Below are positions 36,168 through 44,094 of a stretch of 64,000 nt of DNA, piece after piece. Numbering within the stretch: the first letter of the stretch is position 1; every line of letters begins with the position of its first letter. Source of the stretch: Roseateles noduli (lineage in GTDB: Bacteria; Pseudomonadota; Gammaproteobacteria; Burkholderiales; Burkholderiaceae_C); assembly GCA_002205125.1 (NCBI GenBank), contig NIOE01000016.1, positions 62,001-126,000 of the forward strand, given 5' to 3'. The translations under genes and the position numbers were made by a program. The notes beneath the pieces are model-generated. The model was not told where the DNA came from. It worked only from the letters and a program-made list of their open reading frames with translations, and did not search any database.

Positions 36168-36200
36168 AACACGAAGTTCGTGTTGCACGAACTTCGTGTT
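36168..36200 (-). promoter_or_regulatory. Tandem palindromic operator of the toxin-antitoxin module
   Basis: AACACGAA-G-TTCGTGTT (36168-36184) is a perfect palindrome, and CACGAA-C-TTCGTG (36186-36198) repeats it with a centre-to-centre distance of 16 bases. The position just upstream of the antitoxin start fits cooperative binding of RHH dimers and autoregulation of antitoxin, toxin and possibly hisC. Confidence 0.8.
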
Positions 36201-36226
36201 GGATGAAGACCGACTTCGAAGGCCTG

Positions 36227-36302
36227 GCGCGGGCTCTCCACGACTCAGGGGGCGTCCCTCCGGGAACCCCCAGAGTCATTCCGGCCCCACACAGACTCGC
36301 TG
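36227..36302 (+). repeat. Hairpin repeat family 1, copy C
   Basis: Same 5' GCGCGGGCTCTCCACG and 3' ATTCCGGCCCCAC/CTCGCTG as copies A and B. In the hairpin (36242-36277) the outer stem is GACTC/GAGTC instead of GGGGC/GCCCC: both arms changed together, keeping the pairing. Inner stem GGGGG/CCCCC and tip TCCC/GGGA are also paired. It lies between the chemoreceptor stop and the antitoxin promoter. Confidence 0.88.
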
Positions 36303-36328
36303 CCTCCCGGTCCTTTGACTGGCGTCGG

Positions 36329-37879
36329 CTAGGCGTGCAGACGGAACTGCGCGACGACGTGCTGCAGGCTTCCCGCCTGCTCGCGAAGGGACTCGGACGC
36401 AGCGGAGGACTCTTCGACCAGCGCGGCGTTCTGCTGGGTGACCTCGTCCAGGCGCTGGACGGCCTGCCCGACCTCCATCAGGCTGGTGCTCTGCTCCTGC
36501 GTGGCCGAGGAGATCTCCTGGATGATGTCCGTCACCCGCTGCACCGCGGAGACGATCTCCCGCATCGTCTCGCCGGCATCGCTGACAAGACGTGACCCCG
36601 CATCGACACGCTCGACGCTGGCACCGATCAGGGTCTTGATCTCCTTGGCCGCCTCGGCGCTGCGCTGGGCCAGCGAACGGACCTCGCTCGCCACCACCGC
36701 GAATCCGCGGCCCTGCTCACCCGCGCGGGCAGCCTCGACCGCCGCATTCAAGGCGAGGATGTTGGTCTGGAAGGCGATGCCGTCGATCGTGCCGATGATG
36801 TCCGAGATCTTGCGCGAGGACGCATTGATCTGGTCCATCGTGCTGACCACCTCGGACACGACCACGCCGCCGCGATCGGCGACCTGGCTCGCATTGAGCG
36901 CGAGCTGGCTGGCCTGCCGCGTGGAATCGGCATTCAGACGGACCGTGTCGGTCAGCGCGTGCATCGTGGCCGAGGTCTCCTCCAGGCTCGACGCCATCTG
37001 CTCGGTCCGTGCCGACAGGTCGCTGCTGCCCGCGGCCACCTCGGCGCTGGACATCGCGATGCTCTCGGCGCTGGTGCGCACCGCCGACAGCGAGCGGTTC
37101 AGCGCACCCTGCATCGAGGCCAACGCCTGGGCCAGCTGGCCCAGCTCGTCGCGACGCGAGGTGTCGATGTCGACGGTGAGGTCGCCCTCGGCGACACGGG
37201 TAGCAATGCCCACCATGTCGTTCAGCGGCCTCACGGTGCTGCGCGTCAGGTAGAAGGCCAGCACGCCGCCGGCGGCCAGCGCGGCGACGATCAGCACGCC
37301 CATCGTCGTGAGCACCGTCTTGTAGGCCTTGGCCGATTCCTCGACGCTGCTGTCCGCGCCCTGCGTGTTGATGTCGACCAGCTTCTGCACCGAACCGATC
37401 AGCGCGCCGAACGCCTGCTGGGATTCGCCGTTGACGGTGGTCTGGTATTCGCCGCGGTTGCCGGCCTTGCGCGCCGCGATCAACTTGTCCTGGATGGCGG
37501 TGAAGGCGGCGTACTTGGCCTTGACGTCCGTCCACTGCGCCGTCTCCTGCGGCGACGACAGCAAGGTGTCGTACTTCTTGGCCAGCTCCGGCAGCGTCTT
37601 CTCGCGCAGCGCCTTGATGCGCTCCTGTTCCTGCTCGACCTCCAGGATCACATCCTTCAGGCACATCGCCATCTCGGCGCGGCGCAGCTCGTTGAGCTGG
37701 CCGCGGATGTCGTTGGCCGTGTTGATCGACGGGATCCAGTCGGACCCCATCTCCACGACGCTGCCCTGGATCACCTGGATGCGGGTGATGGCCACCACGC
37801 CCACCAGCACCGTGGCCAGCAGCACGGCCGCGAACCCCAGCGAGATGCGTACCCCGACGCGCAGATCTGAGACCTTCAT
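36329..37879 (-). CDS. Methyl-accepting chemotaxis protein
   Basis: A 516-residue chemoreceptor: membrane helix at about 12-34, a periplasmic four-helix-bundle sensor (about 35-190), second membrane helix near 195-217, HAMP (about 218-270, with [23 protein letters not shown]) and a signalling domain whose hairpin tip is intact ([37 protein letters not shown]). No CheR-binding pentapeptide is seen at the C-terminus. Start [13 protein letters not shown] is chosen. It sits between hisD and the toxin-antitoxin genes, inside what is normally a continuous his operon. Confidence 0.93.
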   Translation of the reverse strand: MKVSDLRVGVRISLGFAAVLLATVLVGVVAITRIQVIQGSVVEMGSDWIPSINTANDIRGQLNELRRAEMAMCLKDVILEVEQEQERIKALREKTLPELAKKYDTLLSSPQETAQWTDVKAKYAAFTAIQDKLIAARKAGNRGEYQTTVNGESQQAFGALIGSVQKLVDINTQGADSSVEESAKAYKTVLTTMGVLIVAALAAGGVLAFYLTRSTVRPLNDMVGIATRVAEGDLTVDIDTSRRDELGQLAQALASMQGALNRSLSAVRTSAESIAMSSAEVAAGSSDLSARTEQMASSLEETSATMHALTDTVRLNADSTRQASQLALNASQVADRGGVVVSEVVSTMDQINASSRKISDIIGTIDGIAFQTNILALNAAVEAARAGEQGRGFAVVASEVRSLAQRSAEAAKEIKTLIGASVERVDAGSRLVSDAGETMREIVSAVQRVTDIIQEISSATQEQSTSLMEVGQAVQRLDEVTQQNAALVEESSAASESLREQAGSLQHVVAQFRLHA

Positions 37880-37917
37880 GCTTGGCCATCCTGTTATGGA
37901 GATGTGAAGCATGCTAG

Positions 37918-37936
37918 GCCCTTCGCACGAAAGGGC
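37918..37936 (-). terminator. Hairpin between hisD and the chemoreceptor gene
   Basis: GCCCTTCG and CGAAAGGGC can pair with one bulged base. It lies about 75 bases after the hisD stop and 40 bases before the chemoreceptor start. It lacks a T run, so it may only attenuate transcription leaving hisD. Confidence 0.35.
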
Positions 37937-38011
37937 GAACCGCGAAACGGCGGGGAATGTGGCGGTTTATCCGCAGCCCAGGGTTTGCCCTCCGTCGCGG
38001 CGTGACATCCG

Positions 38012-39325
38012 TCAGCGCTTGAGGCGGAACTCCGCCGCCTGCGCATGCGCCTGCAGGCCCTCGCCGTACGCGAGGGTCGCGGCGATGGGGCCGAGCACCT
38101 GCGCGCCGGCCTCGCTGACTTCAATCAGGCTGGAGCGCTTCTGGAAGTCGTAGACCCCCAGCGGGGAGGAGAAACGCGCCGTGCCCGAGGTCGGCAGCAC
38201 GTGGTTCGGACCGGCACAGTAGTCGCCGAGCGACTCGCTCGTGTAGGCGCCGAGGAAGATCGCGCCCGCGTGGCGCAGCAGCGGCTCCCAGCGGTGCGGG
38301 TCGGCGCTGGAGACTTCCAGGTGCTCCGGGGCAATGCGGTTGCTGATCTCGCAGGCTTCTTCCATCGACCGCGTCTGGATGAGCGCGCCCCGCCCTTCCA
38401 GCGACGCACGGATCACGTCCTTGCGCGGCATGCCGGGCAGGAGTCGCTCGATCGCTTCGCGGACCTGGGCGATGTAGCCGGCGTCCGGGCACAGCAGGAT
38501 GCTCTGCGCCATCTCGTCGTGCTCGGCCTGGCTGAAGAGATCCATCGCGACCCAGTCCGGCGGCGTGGTGCCGTCGGCCAGGACGAGGATCTCGCTCGGG
38601 CCCGCGATCATGTCGATGCCGACCTGGCCGAAGACGTTCTTCTTGGCGCTGGCGACATAGGCGTTGCCCGGGCCGGTGATCTTGTCGACCCGCGGCACCG
38701 TCGCGGTGCCGTAGGCCAGCGCGGCCACTGCCTGCGCACCACCGATGGTGAACGCGCGGTGCACGCCGGCGACGTAGGCCGCCGCCAGCACCAGTGGGTT
38801 CTTCTCGCCGCGCGGCGTCGGCACGACCATGACGATCTCCGGCACGCCGGCGACCTGCGCCGGGATCGCGTTCATCAGCACGCTCGACGGATAGGCGGCC
38901 TTGCCGCCCGGCACGTAGATGCCGACCCGGTCCAGCGGCGTGACCTTCTGGCCCAGCAGCGTGCCGTCCTCGTCGCGGTAGCTCCAGCTCTCGCCGCAGG
39001 CCTGCTTCTGGCGCTCGTGGTAGCTGCGCACCCGCGCCGCGGCCTGCGTCAGCGCCTTCGCCTGCTCGGCGGGCAGGCCGTCGAAGGCGGCCTTCAGTTC
39101 CTCGCGGGTCAACTCCAGGGACGCGAGCGATTCGGCCTGCAGACCGTCGAAGCGCGCGGTGTAGTCGAGCACCGCCGCATCGCCGCGGGCGCGCACATCG
39201 GCCAGGATCTCGGCGACCCGCGTCTCGATCGCGGCGTCGGTCTCGGCCGACCAGTGCAGCACGCGCTGGAACTGGCCTTCGAAGTCGGCATCGGCCGTGT
39301 TGAGGGTGCGAAGGGACGTCGTCAT
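38012..39325 (-). CDS. hisD: Histidinol dehydrogenase
   Basis: NAD-dependent, zinc-containing enzyme of the last two histidine steps. From ATG 39325 ([15 protein letters not shown]) it has 437 residues, the usual length. The family motif with metal ligands spans [35 protein letters not shown], and [20 protein letters not shown] is conserved. An extra nine residues upstream (MAASARSTD) are possible but have no ribosome site. It is separated from hisC by the chemoreceptor and the toxin-antitoxin pair. Confidence 0.97.
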   Translation of the reverse strand: MTTSLRTLNTADADFEGQFQRVLHWSAETDAAIETRVAEILADVRARGDAAVLDYTARFDGLQAESLASLELTREELKAAFDGLPAEQAKALTQAAARVRSYHERQKQACGESWSYRDEDGTLLGQKVTPLDRVGIYVPGGKAAYPSSVLMNAIPAQVAGVPEIVMVVPTPRGEKNPLVLAAAYVAGVHRAFTIGGAQAVAALAYGTATVPRVDKITGPGNAYVASAKKNVFGQVGIDMIAGPSEILVLADGTTPPDWVAMDLFSQAEHDEMAQSILLCPDAGYIAQVREAIERLLPGMPRKDVIRASLEGRGALIQTRSMEEACEISNRIAPEHLEVSSADPHRWEPLLRHAGAIFLGAYTSESLGDYCAGPNHVLPTSGTARFSSPLGVYDFQKRSSLIEVSEAGAQVLGPIAATLAYGEGLQAHAQAAEFRLKR

Positions 39326-39391
39326 GTCAGTGCTCCGGGCGCTGGCGGCCACCGGTCGGGCGGCGGTTCCGGCGGAAGTTCAGGCGGAAGT

Positions 39392-40033
39392 TCAGGCGGC
39401 GGGAATGGCGGAAGCGATCGCGTCGATCAGCGGCTTGAGCGCCTCGCGCTTGAGCTTGAGCGCCGCCTGGTTCACGACCAGGCGCGACGAGATCTCCATG
39501 ATCCGTTCGACCTCGACCAGGCGGTTGGCCTTCAGCGTGCTGCCGGTGGAGACCAGGTCGACGATGGCGTCGGCCAGGCCCGTCAGCGGCGCCAGTTCCA
39601 TGGAGCCGTAGAGCTTGATCAGGTCCACGTGCACGCCCTTGTCGGCGAAATGCTGGCGCGCGATGGTGGTGTACTTGGTCGCCACGCGCAGCCGCGAGCC
39701 CTGGCGGACGGCGTGGTCGTAGTCGAAGTCGTCGCGCACGGCGACGCTCATGCGGCAGGCCGCGATGCGCAGGTCCAGCGGCTGGTACAGGCCCGCGCCG
39801 CCGTGCTCGATCAGCACGTCGCGGCCGGCCACGCCGATGTCGGCGCCGCCGTACTCGACGTAGGTCGGGACGTCGGTCGCGCGCACGAGCACGACGCGGA
39901 CCTCGGCCTGGTTGGTCGGGAGGATCAGCTTGCGGGAGCTGTCCGGGTCCTCGAGCACCTGGATGCCGGCGGCGGCCAGCAGCGGCAGGGTCTCTTCGAA
40001 GATGCGGCCCTTGGAAAGTGCCAGGGTGATCAT
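39392..40033 (-). CDS. hisG: ATP phosphoribosyltransferase, short form
   Basis: First enzyme of histidine synthesis. It has 213 residues: [19 protein letters not shown] at the start, [11 protein letters not shown]-type loop ([14 protein letters not shown]) and the phosphoribosyl pyrophosphate loop [18 protein letters not shown]. The C-terminal ACT-like regulatory domain is absent, so it needs the HisZ partner, which is not in this window. A longer in-frame upstream start is rejected. Confidence 0.97.
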   Translation of the reverse strand: MITLALSKGRIFEETLPLLAAAGIQVLEDPDSSRKLILPTNQAEVRVVLVRATDVPTYVEYGGADIGVAGRDVLIEHGGAGLYQPLDLRIAACRMSVAVRDDFDYDHAVRQGSRLRVATKYTTIARQHFADKGVHVDLIKLYGSMELAPLTGLADAIVDLVSTGSTLKANRLVEVERIMEISSRLVVNQAALKLKREALKPLIDAIASAIPAA

Positions 40034-40171
40034 GCGGGGTCCTCGGTGAACGAGCGCTTCGCGGGAAAGCGCCTCGGGCTTTCTCGGGCTTCGGCCTCGG
40101 TCGTTCAGGGGGACGGCAGCGGGTTCACCGGACGGGGACACACCGCCACCCGCCTGCAGGCCGGGTGGCTG

Positions 40172-40435
40172 TCAGTGATGGTGGTGCGCGGTGCCTTGCT
40201 GCGCGAATTCGTCGGGGGTCAGCGTCTTCATCGACAGCGCGTGGATCTGCTCGCGCATGCGGTCGCCCAGCGCCTGGTACACGCGCTGGTGGCGCTTGAT
40301 CCGGCTCAGGCCCTCGAACTCGGCCGACACGATCGTCGCGAAGAAATGGCGTCCGTCGCCCTCGACCTGGAGCTCGCTGCAAGCGAGACCCTGGGCGATG
40401 TAGCTCTGGACTTCTGCGGGGGTCGGATCGGCCAT
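40172..40435 (-). CDS. ibaG: BolA/IbaG family protein
   Basis: An 87-residue protein of the BolA fold: VQSYIAQGLACSELQVEGDGRHFFATIVSAEFEGLSRIKRHQRVYQAL, with the conserved RxxRHxxVY-type segment, and a His-rich C-terminus. It lacks a long histidine/cysteine loop of BolA1, so IbaG-like is favoured. Family members bind monothiol glutaredoxins and take part in iron-sulfur traffic. It lies between an ABC exporter and hisG, a conserved placement. Confidence 0.88.
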   Translation of the reverse strand: MADPTPAEVQSYIAQGLACSELQVEGDGRHFFATIVSAEFEGLSRIKRHQRVYQALGDRMREQIHALSMKTLTPDEFAQQGTAHHHH

Positions 40436-40534
40436 GATGGAGCGGGATTCTACCCGGGTGCTTCCCGGACGCTTCCAGCGCCCGGTTTCGTGATTCGAGA
40501 GGCCGGGCTTGCGACGCCCGGCCGGAGAGATCGC

Positions 40535-41317
40535 TCAGTGGCGGATCTTGTAGCCGCGGCGCAGCAGTTCCAGCGCGATGGCGGCGACCGCCGCGAACGC
40601 GATGGCGACGACGCCCAGGCTGATCCAGGGCGAGACGTCGCTGACGCCGAAGAAGCCGTGGCGGAAGCCGTCGATCATGTAGAAGAACGGGTTCAGGTGG
40701 CTGACGCCCTGCCAGAACGGCGGCAGCGAGTGCACCGAGTAGAAGACGCCCGACAGGAAGGTCATCGGCATGACGATGAAGTTCTGGAAGGCGGCCATCT
40801 GGTCGAACTTCTCCGCCCACAGGCCGGCGATCAGGCCCAGCGAACCCATCAGGCCGGCGCCCAGGATGGCGAAGGCCAGCACCCACAGCGGATTGGCCAT
40901 GCCCGGCGGCGCGAACCACACGGTGGCGACGAACACGCCCGCCCCCACCATCAGCCCGCGCAGGATGGACGCGCCGGCGTAGGCCAGGAACCAGGCCCAG
41001 TGCGACAGCGGCGTGACCAGCAGGAACACCAGGTTGCCGGTGATCTTGCTCTGGATCAGGGAGGACGAGCTGTTGGCGAAAGCGTTCTGCAGCACGCTCA
41101 TCATCACCAGGCCGGGGATGAGGAAGCTGGTGTAGCCGACGGTGCCATAGACCTTGACGTGGTCCTCCAGCACATGGCCGAAGACCAGCAGGTACAGCAC
41201 GGCGGTCAGCACCGGAGCGCCGACGGTCTGGAAGCCGACCTTCCAGAAGCGCAGGACTTCCTTGTAGAAGAGCGTGCGGGCGCCTTCGAGGCGGATCGGG
41301 AAGTGACTCGCGCTCAT
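40535..41317 (-). CDS. ABC-2 type transporter permease
   Basis: A 260-residue inner-membrane protein with about six helices and the ABC-2 signature region (LIAGLWAEKFDQMAAFQNFIVMPMTFLSGVFYSVHSLPPFWQ). It resembles the YadH permease of the YadG-YadH exporter. The ATG overlaps the ATPase stop (41314-41317). Exported substrate unknown. Confidence 0.92.
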   Translation of the reverse strand: MSASHFPIRLEGARTLFYKEVLRFWKVGFQTVGAPVLTAVLYLLVFGHVLEDHVKVYGTVGYTSFLIPGLVMMSVLQNAFANSSSSLIQSKITGNLVFLLVTPLSHWAWFLAYAGASILRGLMVGAGVFVATVWFAPPGMANPLWVLAFAILGAGLMGSLGLIAGLWAEKFDQMAAFQNFIVMPMTFLSGVFYSVHSLPPFWQGVSHLNPFFYMIDGFRHGFFGVSDVSPWISLGVVAIAFAAVAAIALELLRRGYKIRH

Positions 41318-42270
41318 GTGCGGTTCCCCTGCATGATTTCGAGGAAGACGTCTTCGAGGTCGGCGCGGCCGATCTCCAGGTCTTCGATGGGGACGGCGGC
41401 TTCGCGCAGGGTGGCGAGGATCTGTTCGACCTCGGCTGCGTCGTGCGCGGTGATCTGGACGATGCGGCCGGTGCTGCGGGCGCGTTCGGACAGGGACAGC
41501 GGCAGCGCCGAGTCGGTCTTGAACTGCAGCATCGTGGACGCGGTGCCCGCGAGCAGCTCCGACGTGCGGTTGAGCGCGACGATCTTGCCCTGCTTGAGCA
41601 TCGCGATGCGATGGCAGAGCGCCTCGGCCTCTTCCAGGTAGTGCGTGGTCAGCAGGACGGTGTGGCCTTCGCGGTTCAGGCGCGCGATGAACTGCCACAG
41701 CGTCTGGCGCAGTTCGACGTCGACGCCGGCGGTGGGCTCGTCCAGCACGATGACCGGCGGGCGGTGCACCAACGCCTGGGCGACCAGCACCCGGCGCTTC
41801 ATGCCGCCCGAGAGCTGGCGCATGTTGTTGTGGGCCTTGTCGGCCAGACCGAGATTGAGCAGCAGCTCGTCGATCCAGTCGTCGTTGTTGCGCACGCCGA
41901 AGTAGCCGGACTGGATGCGCAGCGTCTCGCGCACGCTGAAGAACGGGTCGAAGACCAGTTCCTGCGGCACGATGCCGAGCTTCTTGCGGGCCTCGGCGTA
42001 GTCGTCGACGACATCATGGCCGAGCACCGACACCTGCCCCCCGCTGGCGCGCGAGAGGCCGGCGAGGATGCTGATCAGGCTGGTCTTGCCGGCGCCGTTC
42101 GGGCCGAGCAGGCCGAAGAACTCGCCGGGCTGGATGTCGAAGCTGACGCCGTCCAGCGCGCGGAACTGGCCGTCGCGGTAGGTCTTGCTGACGTTGCTGA
42201 AACGCAGGGCGGGCGGACCGCCGGCCGGCGCGGGCATGGCGGCCGACTGTTGTGGGGGGCTTGCGGGCAT
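41314..42270 (-). CDS. ABC transporter ATP-binding protein
   Basis: A 318-residue ATPase. Walker A is GPNGAGKTS, the signature LSGGM(K)RR, Walker B VIVLDEPTAGVD, and the switch histidine is in LTTHYLEEAE. It resembles YadG and partners with the permease directly downstream. A proline-rich stretch (residues 1-20) precedes the domain; the start may be internal (ATG after QQSA). It is divergent from a TetR-family gene, 92 bases away, which may regulate it (inference). Confidence 0.94.
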   Translation of the reverse strand: MPASPPQQSAAMPAPAGGPPALRFSNVSKTYRDGQFRALDGVSFDIQPGEFFGLLGPNGAGKTSLISILAGLSRASGGQVSVLGHDVVDDYAEARKKLGIVPQELVFDPFFSVRETLRIQSGYFGVRNNDDWIDELLLNLGLADKAHNNMRQLSGGMKRRVLVAQALVHRPPVIVLDEPTAGVDVELRQTLWQFIARLNREGHTVLLTTHYLEEAEALCHRIAMLKQGKIVALNRTSELLAGTASTMLQFKTDSALPLSLSERARSTGRIVQITAHDAAEVEQILATLREAAVPIEDLEIGRADLEDVFLEIMQGNRT

Positions 42271-42362
42271 GGGCGGCGATTGTAGGCAGCGGGCCCGGCC
42301 CGCGCTGGCCTGGGGTCATGACAGAATGGCCCACCTCCCCCACCCTCAACGCCCCTGGGCCC

Positions 42363-43040
42363 ATGGCCACCAAGAAGCCGCGCCGCACCGCCGAACGCAT
42401 CCTCGAAGTCACGCTGGACCTGTTCAACCGCTTCGGCGAGCCGAACGTGTCCACGACGCTGATCTCGGCGGAGCTCGGCATTTCGCCCGGCAACCTGTAC
42501 TACCACTACCCGGCCAAGGACGAGCTGATCAACGCGCTCTTCAACCGCTACGACAAGGCCTTGTCGGAGCTGCTGGGGGCGGTGGGCAACGTGCGCAACG
42601 TGGAGGACGCCTGGCTGTTCTTCCACATGCTGTTCGAGCTGATCTGGCAGCACCGCTTCCTGTACCGCGACCTCAACGACCTGCTGTCGAAGAACCGCAA
42701 GCTGGAGACGCACTTCCAGCACGTGCTGGAGCAGAAGACGCAGGCGATGGTGGGGATGCTGGGGGGACTGCAGGCCAGCGGCGCGCTGACGATGCAGGTC
42801 CGCGAGGCGGTGCCGACGGCCAACGCGATGGTGGTGCTGCTGAGCTACTGGCTGAGCTACGAATACGTGCGCGATCCGCGCAATGCGCTGGAGCCCGACC
42901 GCGCCGGCGAGGCGCTGATGCGCGGCGCCTTCCACGTGCTGGGGCTGCTGCTGCCCTACCTGGAACCGGCGTCGCGCGACCACCTGTTCCAGCTGGCGGG
43001 GAAGTATCAGCCGCAGGCGGGCGGCGCCTCCCAAGCATGA
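42363..43040 (+). CDS. TetR family transcriptional regulator
   Basis: A 225-residue protein. The helix-turn-helix is AERILEVTLDLFNRFGEPNVSTTLISAELGISPGNLYYHYPAKDELI at about 9-55. The C-terminal domain (TetR_C-like, DUF6/FadR-unlike) is rich in Leu and Tyr and ends with YQPQAGGASQA. Start MATKKPRRTAE is preferred over ATG 42318, which adds 15 weak residues. The effector is unknown. Its divergent neighbour is an ABC exporter. Confidence 0.9.
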   Translation: MATKKPRRTAERILEVTLDLFNRFGEPNVSTTLISAELGISPGNLYYHYPAKDELINALFNRYDKALSELLGAVGNVRNVEDAWLFFHMLFELIWQHRFLYRDLNDLLSKNRKLETHFQHVLEQKTQAMVGMLGGLQASGALTMQVREAVPTANAMVVLLSYWLSYEYVRDPRNALEPDRAGEALMRGAFHVLGLLLPYLEPASRDHLFQLAGKYQPQAGGASQA

Positions 43041-43213
43041 TCGGGCGAGTTCCGCCATCGGGACTCGACGCTCGCTTGATGTTTGTCAAACCTCTCGCCA
43101 GGTGACTCATCTCTGTCAGTCAGATTGACTGGCTTGAGCCATGCGCGCCTGAAGCTCGATGAATACGGTTCAGGGGCGGCGACTTTGCCGCTGACCTTTA
43201 CGGAGCATTGAGC

Positions 43214-43522
43214 ATGTTGCGAGAACTGCGCCTCAGCATCGCGCCTTGGAGCACGTCGTCCTTGATGGTCGACTGGGAGCGACTTCGGACGCTGGGTCCG
43301 TCGGGGTTCGTCATTCGCTACGGCCTGCTGCGGATGGCACCGGTGCTGGCGGCGCCAACCGTGGGCCTGGTGATCTTCAGGGACACCTCGCTCTCGCTGA
43401 CTCGCTGGCTCGTCCTCGCGGCGATGTTCCTCGGCCTCGGCATCGTCTGGGGCATCGCGACCTGGCAAACCTGCGAGTCCCGATGGGATGGCGCGCGCTC
43501 GACTGACGCGCCACACGGCTAG
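43214..43522 (+). CDS. Small membrane protein of unknown function
   Basis: A 102-residue protein with a predicted amphipathic start (MLRELRLSIAPW) and two hydrophobic segments, at about 35-55 (YGLLRMAPVLAAPTVGLVIF) and 65-85 (WLVLAAMFLGLGIVWGIATW). No family is recognised. An in-frame TTG two codons upstream is possible. Inverted repeats including CGCAC/GTGCG follow between 43546 and 43570 and could end the transcript. Confidence 0.45.
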   Translation: MLRELRLSIAPWSTSSLMVDWERLRTLGPSGFVIRYGLLRMAPVLAAPTVGLVIFRDTSLSLTRWLVLAAMFLGLGIVWGIATWQTCESRWDGARSTDAPHG

Positions 43523-43609
43523 CAGCAAGCCGGGGTCCGGCCCTCCGCACAAACCCTGGATTCGTGCGAAGCCGGCCCCCCTGGTCGCGGTTGGCGGCGG
43601 AAAACGACA

Positions 43610-43624
43610 CCCTATAAATTAGGG
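43610..43624 (+). promoter_or_regulatory. AT-rich palindrome before a small secreted protein gene
   Basis: CCCTATAAATTAGGG has perfect CCCTA/TAGGG arms in an otherwise very GC-rich region, 35 bases before ATG 43659. It could be a -10 region with an overlapping operator; this is inference. Confidence 0.35.
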
Positions 43625-43658
43625 ATATCGTATTCACCGACATCAAGGGACCGATTCC

Positions 43659-43994
43659 ATGAAGCGCATCCTGACCACCGCCGCCCTGCTGGCCCTGATC
43701 GCCCCGATGGCCCACGCCGCCACCGCCGAGAACGCCGACGCCAAGGCCCTGCGCGCCGAGTGCGCCAGCCAGCACGCCGTGAAGTTCGAGCAGGCCGCCG
43801 CCGCCAACGAGTACCGCTTCGTCTACAACCGCGGCGAATACCGCGGTGAAGCCACCAGCGGCCAGGCCGTCTCCTGCGGCCAGACCCAGTACGCCGAGTA
43901 CCTGGCCAGCGCCGACCCGGTCCGCGTGATGTCCGCCTACCCGACCGCCGCCGGCCGTCCGCAGCCGGCCAAGAAGGCCTCCGCCGCCAAGTGA
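43659..43994 (+). CDS. Small secreted protein
   Basis: A 111-residue protein with a clear signal peptide (MKRILTTAALLALIAPMAHA, cleavage after residue 20). The 91-residue mature part has two cysteines (RAECASQHAV and VSCGQTQY), likely one disulfide, and a Lys/Ala-rich tail (PAKKASAAK). I do not recognise the family. It is monocistronic, with a palindrome upstream and a GC-rich hairpin downstream. Confidence 0.65.
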   Translation: MKRILTTAALLALIAPMAHAATAENADAKALRAECASQHAVKFEQAAAANEYRFVYNRGEYRGEATSGQAVSCGQTQYAEYLASADPVRVMSAYPTAAGRPQPAKKASAAK

Positions 43995-44021
43995 TTTCGG
44001 AACGCCGGTTTCCGGAATGAC

Positions 44022-44045
44022 GAACGCCGCCCTCGGGCGGCGTTC
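44022..44045 (+). terminator. GC-rich hairpin after the small secreted protein gene
   Basis: GAACGCCGCC-CTCG-GGCGGCGTTC is a perfect 10 bp stem 27 bases after the stop, followed by TGCATGG without a T run. It may serve both this gene and the convergent acyltransferase gene. Confidence 0.5.
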
Positions 44046-44094
44046 TGCATGGCGCGGTGTCCGTGGCCGCGGGCCGGGATCCGCTGCGCCGGGG

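Noticed and set aside
37940-37975. Possible flagellar sigma-28 promoter for the chemoreceptor on the minus strand
   Set aside because: A TAAA box is present but the -10 element matches the consensus at only about five of eight positions with short spacing.
38045-41641. 1198-codon open frame on the plus strand across hisD, hisG, bolA and the ABC permease
   Set aside because: It runs antisense to several well-identified genes, has Arg/His/Gln-rich low-complexity translation and no domain; long antisense frames are normal at this GC content.
43541-43600. Palindromic sequence after the small membrane protein gene as another member of the hairpin families
   Set aside because: The arms (CGCAC/GTGCG, GGCC/GGCC) do not share the conserved flanks of either repeat family.
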